This document shows positions 22,951 to 34,059 of a DNA stretch of 64,000 nt, one piece after another. The DNA lies in NCBI GenBank assembly GCA_021292165.1, contig CM037878.1, forward strand, positions 238,729,546-238,793,545. The letters are read 5' to 3'. Both the position numbers and the translations under genes were made by a program. Position 1 is the stretch's first letter, and every line of letters starts with the position of its first letter. A model generated the notes under the pieces. It did no database searches, was not told the DNA's origin, and saw nothing but the letters and a program-made list of their open reading frames with translations. The stretch is from Shinisaurus crocodilurus (lineage: Eukaryota; Chordata; Lepidosauria; Squamata; Shinisauridae).

Positions 22951-23099
22951 TTGGTAAAGTAACTGAGACCAAACAACCTGCAGAATCCCTTCCAGCTTGG
23001 AGATCCTTTGAAGAGTGGCCATGGTGTCCAGTTCCTGTGTATTTTTCCCCAGATGGTTGTGGTTCTCCAAGTAACCAGAACTCAGGAGACTTCACTTTA

Positions 23100-24062
23100 T
23101 AGTATTTAAAAAGTGTGTTTTTGTGGAATGAATGGGGCATCAGGATTGTGATCGAAGGACACATGGCTTGAACTGATTCTTAGTGATACCAACAGCTGGA
23201 TATGTGTTTTGTCTGGCCTGCAGTTTTGCTGTGCTTCTTGTGGGTTTCACCACTCCTGCTTCACATCACTAGCTGTTGCTGGCAGGGGCAGAGAGATGCC
23301 CAGTGTTCTGACATCAGGAGACGTGTTGAGTTGTAACAGTAGCAGATACTATGAAGAGGAAAAGTAACTAATATTTAGTTCCAGACCTAAGATCTTAGAA
23401 TTCTGGCTGGCTCATAACTAAATCATCCCAAATGTTTGTTCTTAAAAACCCGTAAAACTTAGCACATATTTATGCCAGGCCAAAGTTACTAGTCAAAAGC
23501 CTTAGAAGCATTTAATGAAAACCCTCTGGATAGGCAGAAGGGTAATTAGGAGTTCTGGATAATGGTGGTGGTTCTGCTGGATTTGGCACGATGAACCAAG
23601 TATGAATCAGCAGACATACCACAATGGCAATCCAGCCATTGCCATGATATTTCTGAGTGCATGGATGCACTCCAAAGAACGTCAGCAAATAGTGTCTCAG
23701 CATATGTGCAATTATTCAGTTCCTTCTTGCAAGGCTGAATCAGAGAGAGGGAGCCACATGGCTGGGAAAGAGACAGGAAAATATGTGCTGGTACATGCAT
23801 GCATGTGCCAAAAAGCAAGTGGGGGGAACTGGCAGGCAAACAGGGAGGGCATGCCATGTAAAAGAATAAAGACAAAGGAAAGAGCTACAGCAAAAGGCAC
23901 ACAACTTACATGGATGATGTTTTGTTGTTTTTACTTATGGCTTAGATATTTGAAAACCGTTTATGGGATCAAAAGACAAATATAAAATCTCAGTCTCCGA
24001 CATTCATAATACATTTTTAAAGGTAGATTTTGATTTAGCTGTATAACTCAAAAGGTATTTTA

Positions 24063-24107
<45 letters not shown>

Positions 24108-25715
24108 GTTTTCTTCCTACCAGCCTCTGCTGCCCTCTTGTGGGAAGGAGGAGAATATCTAAAAGAACTGTCTTACTTTATTGTGGTGGTCCTCTTCATC
24201 CATTTTAATGAAACATCTTTATCAGAAAGTGAAACCAGTGCAACTGTTAATTTCCATAGGGCAACATACAGAAAGAAAAGTGAGACCTTAAGGTGTTAAT
24301 ATCCAAAACTCCTGTGCTGTCATCTCACTTCTGGTATGGACTTTGGATAATCTACTCCCTTTCTCTGTTTTCTAGCTATTTAAAATAGAGATTGGGTCAA
24401 TTTTCCCACCATGCTTTAAAAGGGTTGGAACAAGGGGCTGAGAAAAAGAAGAAAAATAAATCTGTGATTAGGGAGCAAAATTGTCCCCTAAATTTTTCAA
24501 CCTCCATCTTAGGGCAGTATATACGTAGCTAAAAGCATCCCTGTCTATGCCAAATCAAGTTTTTCTCCTGTGCATTATGGGAATGGAGTGATCCTTGTCT
24601 GCACAGTCACAGCATCTGCTCTCCTTTCTTGATCTACTAAACCCCAGTACTGTACCTCATTCATTACTTATATATATACACACACACATATATATACAGG
24701 ATAATATGTGTGAAAGAGAAAGAAAGAGCACATACCCAACAGGCTTACAATAATCTCTGTGTTTCTTTATGTTTGCAGAAGTCGGAACATCTTGCAGGAG
24801 GATCCAAGATGAGATGGGGGGAGACACTGGACTGTAAAATGTTACATCCTGATGTGCCAGTGTTCCCCCCTCACCCTGCCCACTGCTTTCTACTTTGCTT
24901 TACAAGATCATGCGATTCCAATTCCCCTGTCTGTAAAGTGCCTGGGAAGTAGTAAGACTTTTTAAAAGCAGATAATTTTGAGGGGGGTGATTTTCGTATT
25001 TTAAATGTTTTCTGTAAACATTTTGGAGAGGCATTGACTAATCTGAGCCCTTGAGGATAGGATGCGTTATAAGTTGAAAGAAGAAAAAGAAAGAAATTTC
25101 CAGAGAAATTGAAAAGTGCTGGTCAGAGTGATCCTATGGCCCCTAGACAGCATCTAGAGCCCCATAGGATGCTTCGGATTCCCAGATCCGAGGTCAGAAA
25201 AACAGCTCTGACCTCAGACTATCTGCACTAGGATTCTGCTCCCCACCCCTTGCAGCCAGTGCGTAAAGAACCGCGCCAGCTGTGTCTCCAAGGTCATAAG
25301 AGCGACCTCGGAGATTGGGTAAAGGGGGCGGAGAGGATGATGGGGAGGAGAGAAGGCCAGGGCCTCCAGCATATGATGTATCCTGGTGGTGCTCCATCCT
25401 CCTTCCCTCCCTGTCTGAAGCACCGCAGCTAGATGGCCAAAATCGGCAGTCTAGCTGAATTGCAGGGAGGGAGGCGCACGGAGGTGACAATCGCCTCCAC
25501 ACTCCTCCCGCCCTCCATAGGATGCCCATAATCCTTCGAGTTCAGAGGCTTATGGGCATCCCTGTTGGATTGTGACCTTAATGATATGGAAAATTGTGAG
25601 CCTTTCATAAATAAAAATGCCACAGATAAAAAGAAAAGAACAGTGCTTGTTTCACCAAGATCTGTTCCTGTTTGAGTTTACATGATAGCAATGTTCTGGT
25701 GATTGCTTTTCATGG
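23100..25715. other. Intergenic; microsatellites only
   Basis: A perfect (AC)n run of about 21 units lies at 24064-24105 and a TATA/CACA mixed tract at about 24668-24695. There is no exon or gene. The two-strand frames at 25194-25529 are G/C-rich chance frames without family resemblance. Confidence 0.45.
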
Positions 25716-25717
25716 AG

Positions 25718-25888
25718 TCATAGATTTCATAGATTTCATAGATCATAGAGTTGGAAGGAGCCTATAAGGCTATCGAGTCCAACCCCCTGCTCAATGCAGG
25801 GAACTACAGGAGGGGTCTCCCATCCAAGTAACAACCAGGCTTGACCCTGCTTAGCTTTCCACGCTCAGACAAGCTGAGCACTCAAATA
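25718..25888 (-). mobile_element. 5S rRNA-derived SINE with CR1-type tail, antisense
   Basis: On the minus strand the head contains AAGCTAAGCAGGGTC, GCCTGG and TTACTTGGATGGGAGACC. These correspond in order and spacing to the A box, intermediate element and C box of the 5S rRNA internal promoter. The tail reads GGTTGGACTCGATAGCC, CTTCCAACTCTATGATC and TATGAAATC, the 3' signature of CR1-type LINEs. A plus-strand relative is at 51560-51708. Only the 3' half of 5S is present, so it is a SINE and not a rRNA gene. Confidence 0.82.
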
Positions 25889-26206
25889 GCTACTGGGTTT
25901 GCACAATCACCATGGTGGTGGCCATTTTGAATATTCAACTAATGGTGGGGGGTTGCCATGGTTTGTTGTATTGCAGGGGTTGCTGGAGGGGGAAAACCCT
26001 CAAATAATCCTACAACAGACCATAGGTTATTTGAGGGTTGTTTCCCCCTCCAAAAACTCCTGCCGACCAGGTTCAGACAACACGGCAAACCATGGCAAAC
26101 CCCCTCCAGGGGTTGAATATTCAAAATGGCTGCTGGCATACTCCACAACCCACCATGTCTTAAATAAGCCATGATGGGCTGCAGTCATCGTGTGACTTGG
26201 CCCAGT
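25889..26206. mobile_element. Fold-back repeat, GGTTTGCAC family
   Basis: The left end ACTGGGTTTGCACAATC pairs with the right end TCGTGTGACTTGGCCCAGTA. Inner blocks CCATTTTGAATATTCAAC and TTGAATATTCAAAATGG are exact inverse partners. The element lies directly against the 5S-derived SINE. Confidence 0.68.
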
Positions 26207-27122
26207 AAGAACATGCATCTCATTTCCCCAAATATTGAAGAATACGTTGTAGCTAAAACATCCATCATTCACTACCTCTTCTACAGTACATGACAATGCC
26301 CAGGGCTGGTTAGGGGTGGCAAACTGGGCAGTCGCCCAGGACGCTGAACGGAGCGGTGGGGGGCGTCAAGCTGAGCTGAAGGGGGTCCCAATCTGCTGAG
26401 CTCTGTGGCCATGCTTTTTTAGTGTCCTGTGTGCATAGAGCTAGGGTGGCAAAAAGCAAGTGTCTGTAACCGTTTTCCCAAGGTTCTACAGGTTGCTTGG
26501 GTACTACGGTAATTACAAAAATGATCTTCCTTCAATTAACTTTAAAGTATGTTTCTTTTTCACTTGCCACTGTGATGTCATTTGAGCTAGGTAACAATCA
26601 GTAGAGCCCTGCTTTTCTTTGAGGCAACGTTACTAAGCACTTAGTACTTCAAATACTATAAATGCTATAAGCATTATATAAATAAAAATAAAAATAAGCT
26701 GTAAGCTGTAAGAGGTCAGCTGGATACCTTTTTTATTTATAACTTTTATTTATTATTTTTAAAGATAAAAGTAATGGATATTCTAAAATAAAAAAATGCT
26801 TACCAAAAGATAGGAACTGCTACAAAACAAAAACAAAAAAATTAAAAGTAAAACCTGTGATAGTTCTGCTGTGTTGCATAGTGCACTGCCACTGCCCAGA
26901 ATGTGGATTTTCAAAACCAAGATCCCCACCATCGATGTCAGAGTGGTTGCCATCAATGAGGGCTCTGTGTACGTAGCCTTTCAAGGTTGTAGAGGAATCC
27001 CCATGTATTCCTGTGAGATTCAAACTGCTCAAATCACTCTTCAATTGAAACAAGAGCAGTGTCAACAAAAGTGCAGAAGAACTCCCGTTTAAAGATTTCT
27101 TCTGGACTACTGAACTCCTCAT

Positions 27123-28162
27123 CGTATTATCGGATTGGGTGGAAAAGATGGGGACTAGCGACCAAATACTGGGAGAAGAAGAGTGTCGTGGTTAAATTTA
27201 TTACAGTTAGAACAGCGGTCGAAGAAGCGGAAAAGGAAAACTGAGTATGAGAGAGATTTAACCAAATTTGAAAAGATTGTTATATCTAGAGATGGTTTAG
27301 AAGGGAACGCATCAACAAGAGGTATAACAAGGGATTTATATAGATTGATTCAAAAAGCAGAAGAACAAGATGACCATCTAAAGACAGTATGGGATAATGA
27401 ATTTGAAGAGGTGACCTCGAAGGTGGGCTGGAACAATATATGGGATAGACAGATTGTGAAAGTTATGTTAACTAGGATAAAGGAGAATTTATATAAAATA
27501 ATATGGAGATGGTACCTAACTCCATTAAGATTAAATAGAATAGATAACAATTGCTCCACACTCTGTTGGAGAGAATATCAGGAAATAGGTACATATGCTC
27601 ATATGTGGTGGAGTTGTAAAGATGTTCTGGACTTTCGGCAACAGGTTTTTACAGAAATATCGGAAATTATTGGTATTAATCTAGAGATCTGTTCTAAACT
27701 TGCTTTGTTATCAATAATCGATAACGTCACTTGTGCCCAAAATACAAAGGAACTAATTGTAAACTTGTTAACTGCAGCTAGGTTAACGATAGCGAGGAAA
27801 TGGAAAGTACAACATGTTTTTCAAATAACTGATTGGTATAAGGAAGTTTGGGATATAGCCCTAAATGATAAACTAACTTGTAGTATCAAATGCAAAAAGG
27901 GACAGTTAAAGAAGAATAATTTTATAGATATATGGAATCAATTATTAGACTATGTATTAATAAAGGGAAAGGGGAGTATGACTTGTCAGGACATGTTATA
28001 TTTTTGGAATGTGGAATTTAATTGATCAAGGGGATGGAAGTATATTAGCTGGTCCCTAGGCGGGTGGGGGGTGCACCTTATTATTTATTTTAGTTGTATG
28101 TTTGTATTTTACAGTTTTGTATGTAGTTTATAATAATTAAATAAAATTTATTTTTTTAAAAA
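27123..28162 (+). mobile_element. L1 LINE, 5'-truncated, ORF2 3' part
   Basis: The insertion is flanked by the 12-bp duplication TGAACTCCTCAT (27111-27122 and 28163-28174) and ends in an A/T-rich tail with AATAAA. It carries an open frame of 280 codons (27183-28025) from the carboxy-terminal part of L1 ORF2. The frame has the CSTLCW and THMWWSCKDV-type block of a C-x3-C...H-x4-C knuckle at about residues 125-150 and a LLTAARLTIARKWK segment near residue 195. The endonuclease and reverse-transcriptase core are missing, so no activity is expected. The frame is open across this region, which argues for a fairly recent insertion. Confidence 0.9.
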
Positions 28163-29095
28163 TGAACTCCTCATTGTGAGTCTGACCCTCATATTCAAAC
28201 TGCCTCTTCTTGCGGTGCTTACGTGGGGGCTCCTTGAAAGTGGCATCGGCATCAAGGGCTTCTGCAAGCTTTTTCACTGTGATAACCGCCTCTGCATAAC
28301 CGCTTTCCCTGTATGATGTGATGAACTCCACACATTTCTTCATCAAGGAGGTAGCAGTTCCTATGTCCATTTTAAGGCATTGCATAGCCTTACTTCCAAT
28401 ATTCACGTAGAACAGGATGTCATACAATCCTATGATTGATATCAAGAACTTGAAGTCCATCAGTTGGTCTGCTAGGTAGTGTGCTTCATGGTGAAGACCG
28501 GCATCTGCTTGAGGTGACTCTGCTACTTCCATCAGAGCATCATAAACTTCTTTTGTTTGATATTGAATAGGCTTCACACTTTCTATGCAACATTCCCAGC
28601 GAGTGCCACTCAGTGGCTTCAAGGTGAGTTTGGACACATGATCTTTTAGTATCTGGCACTATTGAACAGAGGCAGAAAATAGCACAAAGATGCACTGTAG
28701 CACGTCAAAAAAGGTAATAGATTCCTTTGATAATGAGGGTGTATCTGAAACTACCAGACTGAAAGAATATCAGCCACAGAGTATGAAAAATGCTTGTTGG
28801 TTCAGTGCAAGTAGCCTTGCCTGGACACCTTTTTTAGCTCCCTTCATGTTGGCACCATTATCATAACCTTGGCCTCAGCAGTCCTTACAGTTAATGTTGT
28901 TTTTCCTCAGTATCTTCAGCAAGAGTTCCATAAGCCTTTCTCCGGTTGATTCATGAACTGTCTTGAATCCTACGCAGTGTTCCTTTGCATGAATTTTGCT
29001 CCAATCTTCATCAACAAATTTCACTGTGAATGACATCTTCTCAGAGCGACTTACATCAGGCGTGCAATCCAGCATGACAGAGTAATACTTAGCAT

Positions 29096-29241
29096 CAGTG
29101 CTTTTTTTCTGGAGAAAAAGGTACCGGAACTCTTGGATTATGTTTCCTCGAGAGTAGATGGCGATTAAATTGTAATGAAATTAATAGAAGAAAAGGTGCT
29201 GGAACTCAGTTCCTGTGAGTTCCACCAGAAAAAAAGCCCTG
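29096..29241. mobile_element. Small hAT MITE nested in hAT transposon
   Basis: This 146-bp element starts CAGTGCTTTTTTTCTGG and ends CCAGAAAAAAAGCCCTG, with 16 of 17 terminal bases paired. It is flanked by perfect 8-bp duplications CTTAGCAT at 29088-29095 and 29242-29249. It interrupts the transposase between the SRSEKMSFTVKF block and the FSGGTHRN block. Confidence 0.92.
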
Positions 29242-29751
29242 CTTAGCATTGTCCAACCTGGTCTGTGTATTCTCTAACACTTGTCCATTCTGAATGGTTT
29301 TCCTGCAGTAGTGATCATTACACTCCTTTGAAGATACATGCCACAAATGCTCTCCCATTACTTCATCATATTTGCCAAGCAGCTGTACAAGCCCCATAAA
29401 ATTTCCGTTGTTGTCTGTGAGCAGCTTGTCCGAAGATCCCCAGAATGCCAACTTGTGTGCCACCAGGAACAGTGTAATATCCATTAGGTGTTTGAGCACG
29501 CCCCTCCAATGCTGAATTTCTTGGTTTATAATCTGCTGATGTTCTGCATCAATACACTTGCTCAGTCTAAGCCTAGATTCTGATTCTATCCACTTGTAGT
29601 ATGCAGTGAAATGCTTGAGTGTAATATCATGCTCTTTCAGAAGGTCACTCAAGTATTTCCCGTCGTTGGTCCCAGGACTCCCAAATGAAGAAATGGCACT
29701 GGCAGAGGCACCAAAATGTTTTGCAGCAGAAGCAAAAAAGCCTTGTTGGTA

Positions 29752-30033
29752 CAGTAATACCTTGGATTGCAAGCATAATTCGTTCTGGAAACGTGCTTGT
29801 AATCCAAAGCACTTGTATATCAAAGCGAAATTCCCCATAAGAAATTTGTACACATATTTTTAATTTAAGCTGCAATAAAGAATGATAGTGTAAAGTCTTC
29901 ATTTTTCTTGACCGTACTACAGTACTTGTATTGCAAGACGTCACTTGTTTATCAAGTTAAAATTTATTTTAAAAATTTGCTTGTCTTGCAAAACACTTGC
30001 AGACCAAGTAACTTGCAATCCAAGGTTTTACTG
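29752..30033. mobile_element. Tc1/mariner-type MITE (TA target)
   Basis: This 282-bp element has termini CAGTAATACCTTGGATTGCA and TGCAATCCAAGGTTTTACTG, flanked by TA on both sides (29750-29751 and 30034-30035). The terminal inverted repeats differ at one of the first 20 bases. The interior has paired CTTGTAATCCAAAGCACTTG-type blocks. TA duplication and CAGT ends indicate the Tc1/mariner group (pogo/Tigger-like). It is nested in the hAT transposon. Confidence 0.88.
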
Positions 30034-30530
30034 TACTCTTAGAACAGACAAGCCAGTGCCTTTTCATCTTCTCACCATTGTCTAAAACCCTTACAGCAAA
30101 AGTTTTCGAGGAATGACATTTGTTCTAATCTATAGGAAAAGCCATATCCTCAAATTCATTCATCCCATTGGAAGCCACTGGATCTACAAATGCATTACTT
30201 TTGGTCACAATGCAGGATCAGAAGTACTGTTGATAAGTGTGGTAGCTTGGAGTTCCTTCCTTCTCTTTTGTTATTTCAGCAGGCCTCTCATTGGAGGCAG
30301 AGCTCTCACCATCTTCTACATTAATGGAAACTGGATCATCTACACTGTCCTCATTGAGCACTCCCACTCCCACATTCACACTATCACTACATGCTTCAGA
30401 AGGCTGAAGGAATTACTTCACATTACCTGCATCTTTCTGCAACTGGCTCTGTTGCTATGCTTTGCGTTTTTTGTTCTGAGCTCCAGACAACTTTTTAGAA
30501 GAAATTTTTACAAATACCCCAGTCAAGAAA

Positions 30531-31090
30531 GTGCAGAAAAGGGCAACTAAAATGATCAAGGGGCTGGAGCAAGTCCCCTATGAGGAAAGGTTACAACAGC
30601 TGGGATTCTTTAGCTTTGAAAAAAGGAGTAAGGGGAAACAATAGAGGTGTATAAAATTATGGTGTGGAGAAAGTGGACAGGGAGACATTTTTCTCTCTCT
30701 CATAATACTAGAACCTGGGTCATCCCATGAAGCTGATTGGTGGGAGATTCAGGACAGATAAATGGAAGTACTTCTTCACACAGCGCATAATTAAACTATG
30801 GAATTCACTTCCACAGGATGTGGTGATGACCACCAATTTGGATGGCTTTAAAAAGGCATTGGACAAATTCATGGAGGAGAAGGTGGCTACTAGTCCTACT
30901 GTGCTTCCTTCAGTATCAGAGGCAGTATGCCTATGTACACCGGTTGCTGGGGAACATGGGCAGGAGGGTGCTGTTGCACTCATGTCCTGTTTGTGGGATC
31001 CCGCGGGCAGCTGGTTGGCCACTGTGTGAACAGAATGCTGGACTAGATGGACCCTTGGTCTGATCCAGCATGGCTCTTATGTTCTTATGC
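30531..31090 (+). mobile_element. CR1-type LINE, 3' end with RT tail
   Basis: This is the longest CR1 fragment in the window. It starts GTGCAGAAAAGGGCAACTAA, passes through the end of ORF2 (30727-30890, encoding KLIGGRFRTDKWK and KLWNSLPQDVV) and finishes CATGGCTCTTATGTTCTTATG. It starts exactly where the hAT transposon's N-terminal coding region stops, so it either inserted there or a deletion joined them. Confidence 0.88.
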
Positions 31091-31491
31091 ATACCATTGG
31101 TCCCTGCCCTGACCCTGCCACATTGCTCACCAGAATTCTGGCATTTTGTTTAGTTTTCATAAAAGAGGAAATTGTATATTAGACTGTAAGATGACATTGA
31201 ATCTTAACATGTAATTGTGACATAATGAGACCTCTCCCAGGCCATGATGAAGTAAATATTTTATATAGTAGCTGTGTATGAAACAGAATAGATGCTAATT
31301 TGATGCTTAAGTTGGCTGTAAAATGTATCCTTGGGAGGCTGAAAGGGAGGGGCCTGCTTATGAGCTAGGCCTGCAGCCCAACTGTAAGGGAGTCAAAAGG
31401 TAAAATCTTTCTTTATGTCTGAGCAACAACAGAGATAAGATTGGTCGGGCAGGCTTAGGATTGGCCCAGGCCAAGTAGAACCAGTTCCATA

Positions 31492-31740
31492 CCCTCCAAC
31501 ATTTCACAGATGAAAATAGGGACACACATGTGAATTTGTAAGAGGTATGGTTAAGCAACATGAAGGTGTGATCAAGAGGGTGTGGCCAGGCAACATCCTT
31601 CTTCAACTGCCCTGAAAATGCGGGACCAATCCTGACAATTTTAGAACAAAAAGAGATTGCCAACATCCCAACATCACACCTGCACCAGGCCCCATAAACC
31701 CTCTGGGCTGCCCTGTGAAGCTGACCACAGGGGAGGGGGC
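31492..31740. repeat. Diverged interspersed repeat, class unclear
   Basis: Blocks CCCTCCAACATTTCACAG, GAAAATAGGGACAC and GAAAATGCGGGACCAATCCT resemble an interspersed DNA repeat that I cannot name with confidence. There is no coding capacity. Confidence 0.4.
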
Positions 31741-31759
31741 ACTGTACTCCCTCCCCTTT

Positions 31760-31854
31760 TTAAGGTGAAAAGAGAAGGTTGAGAGAGAGGTTTCTCTATT
31801 GCACCTCTCAAAATAGAGAAACACTTCTCTCTCAACCTTCTCTTTTCACCTTAA
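31760..31854. repeat. Long near-perfect hairpin
   Basis: The left arm 31760-31800 (TTAAGGTGAAAAGAGAAGG...TTTCTCTATT) is the reverse complement of 31812-31854, apart from a 2-base bulge and one mismatch around the GAGAGAGG/CACTTCTC region. The loop is about 11 bases. The stem of about 41 bp is unlike any other family in the window. It could be a small MITE or a microRNA-like hairpin; no expression evidence is available. Confidence 0.85.
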
Positions 31855-32252
31855 AAATCCACCCAAATTGCTGGTACACTCATTTTCTTTTTCTCTGCCT
31901 CGCAGAACTTTCTTCCAAATAGTCATCTTCCCCAAAATTTCTACTTTTCATTACACCTTCCACAGCCCTTGCCTGCACACCTTGGGGGCGGAGTGGGCAT
32001 TCTCTCTTCCAATGCCCCTCTTGCCGGCAGCAATTGCACTGGCCCGGGGCGCTACTTATCCTAGAGCCAGCTCTGACAATGACTACTGTTAGTGTTTAAC
32101 CTTTAGGGCTTTGCCGACTATCTGTTTACATAAGGAACAGACAAAAAAATGTAGCTATTTCTCATTGGTTTTCCACCAGCCACATAGGATGAGTTTCTGT
32201 TGCTGGGACAAATGACCGTAGTTAAGAGAGCTACAAAGTGCTTTTTTTTACA

Positions 32253-33484
32253 CTAGCTTTTTTTACCCGGCGTTGCACGGGTCATCATTTTCCTATAGGC
32301 ACTATTTGTTCGAAATTCCTTAAGGTAGCTGACTGCTGTTTTGAATCGCTCCATAGGAAAGGTCCCCCGGGACTACATAATGGAATCCCAGCTCCCCCAG
32401 GAATCCCAGCTCCCCCGGGACTGCACAATGAAATCCCAGTTCCCCCGAGACTACCTGCTCCCCCGGGACTACACAATGAAATCCCTGCTTTCTTCCCTGG
32501 ACTACACAATGAAATACCTGCCCCCCGGGGACTACACAATGAAATACCTGTTCCCCCACCCCGGGACTGCACAGTGAAATCCCTGCTCCCCCCCTGGGAC
32601 TGCACAGTGAAATCCGTTTCCCCCCCCTCCCAGGACTACACAGTGAAATCCCTGCTCCCCCCCCCCCCCGGGACTGCACAGTGAAATCCCTGCTCCCCCC
32701 CCCCCGGGACTGCACAATGAAATCCCAGCTTCCCCCCCCGGGACTACACAACAATGAAATCCCAGCTCCCCCCTGGGACTACACAATCAAATCTCTGTCC
32801 CAGCTCCCCCCCGTGTAGGCCCCGGCTGCAGTGCATATGAACATTCTGTTTTGACGTAGGAGAGATTTGCATATCCGCTCCTGATTGGGCCCCTGTGGCA
32901 GTTCATAAATATCTGACAGAAATATCTGATCTTAAAGAAAAATCAGGTTAATCCTGAGAGTCTACAGGTGATGAAGAGTGACTGTGCCAAGTTTGGGGTA
33001 GAGCCGTCAAAACATGATGGAGCCTATGTGACAACGCCCCCCACACAACAGTCATTCAGTCATTTAAAAACTTTCCCTCCCTTTTCACCCCCTCAGAGAA
33101 CATTCTAAATGGCCTAGGGGAGATTTGTATACCCACTCCTATTGGCCCCTGCAGGAATTCATACGAACATTCTAAGTGTTGTATGGGCTATTTGCATAAC
33201 TGCTCCTATTGGCTCCTGCAGCAATTATGAGGTGAGGCCGATTTGCATAACTGCTCCCCTGTTGTTTTCCCCATAGGAGATATGAAATGAGAGTGGGGCA
33301 ATTTTGCCCCCTTTTTTCACCCCCTTAGGGACGGAATTTCCAAAAATCCTTCCTTAGTGGGTGTCTACGTCATAAAAACTATGTTCCTTCAAAATTTCAT
33401 GTCCCTAGATTAAACGGTTTGAGCTGGGCATTGATGAGTCAGTCAGTCAGTCAGTCAGTCAGGACTTCTTTTATATATATAGAT
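32253..33484. repeat. Interspersed repeat ending (TCAG)n-TATATATA
   Basis: It begins TTTTACCCGGCGTTGCACGG and ends TCAGTCAGTCAGTCAGTCAG followed by GACTTCTTTTATATATATAG. This start and end pairing is a signature of a widespread animal repeat whose class I cannot state from memory. The interior repeats TGCATAACTGCTCCTATTGG-like motifs several times (about 32870, 33125, 33190, 33250). A minisatellite occupies 32360-32815. Confidence 0.6.
32360..32815 (+). repeat. C-rich minisatellite, about 12 units
   Basis: The repeat unit of roughly 30-45 bp consists of CCCCCGGGACTACACAATGA, AATCCC and a GCTCCCCC run of variable length. Variation is mostly in the C-run and in ACTACACA/ACTGCACA. It opens long frames on both strands (for example 32238-32684 plus and 32320-32754 minus), which encode only repetitive peptides and are not genes. 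Confidence 0.9.
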
Positions 33485-34059
33485 TTATGTCAAGGCCCTT
33501 TAATGTTACTCTGGTGAAATAAAACCATAATATACAAGACAATCCTGGGCCTTAGCTCAGGTAAAATCTCTGAGGATATTGCAAAGGAAGTCTGTAATTG
33601 ACCCTCCTAGGTGGCCCTCAAGCACTGTACTTATAATTGAAGCACTGGTATTTAGGAATCAACTCACAGTGGTGTTCCATTGCCTCTCTATACTTGACAC
33701 AGGTGGAGCCCAGCTGAGTACACGCAATCCCTCCTTTTCATCTAGTTGCAGAGGTTTGGCCTCTCCAAAGATACAAGGAACCCCAGAGAGAGAATTCTAT
33801 GCCCTAAGTGCCCAGGAGAAACACATGGGAAATGGGATGAGATGGAGAGAAATACATTGCTACTGTTGTTCTTTCAGAACAATGAGATGACAGTTTATGT
33901 GCCCTGAAAGATCAGAATTAAATGTTTTGAGGAAATGCCCTGATATTATTTTGTCATCTTCTGGCCACTGACGCGATGACGTTCAACCTGAAATACATGA
34001 ATGTGAAGAGAAGATCTGCCACTGCTAACTAAAGGGTTCTTTTCAAGTAATGACTGATC

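Larger units (their letters stand above)
26301..30530 (-). pseudogene. Degenerate autonomous hAT transposon (DUF4371/ZMYM1-like transposase)
   Basis: Read on the minus strand, the order of protein blocks is that of a hAT-family transposase of the DUF4371 / zinc-finger MYM 1-like type. A basic N-terminus with SGAQNKKRKA lies near 30470. The FSGGTHRN block follows at about 29210-29240, then LDCTPDVSRSEKMSFTVKF (28990-29075), a GYDNGANMKG-type segment near 28850, LTLKPLSGTRWE at about 28600, and a C-terminal VSIEERFEQF segment near 27030 after an intervening L1. Stops and frameshifts break it in many places, so it is inactive. The right end shown at 26301 begins CAGGGCTGGTTAGGGGTGG; the 5' terminus near 30530 is lost where a CR1 end begins. 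Three later insertions split it (27123-28162, 29096-29241, 29752-30033). Confidence 0.82.

Noticed and set aside
25825..25888. 5S rRNA gene
   Set aside because: Only the 3' half is present and it is joined to a CR1-type tail, so it is a SINE.
27183..28025. 280-codon plus-strand open frame as a host gene
   Set aside because: It is the carboxy end of L1 ORF2 within an insertion with a 12-bp target duplication.
29206..29853. 215-codon minus-strand frame as a host gene
   Set aside because: It is a fragment of a degenerate hAT transposase, with a mariner-type MITE inside it.
30113..30550. 145-codon plus-strand frame
   Set aside because: It is the antisense of the hAT transposase N-terminal region.
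32238..32754. Long frames on both strands
   Set aside because: They come from the C-rich minisatellite. Its repeated units, not selection, keep them open.
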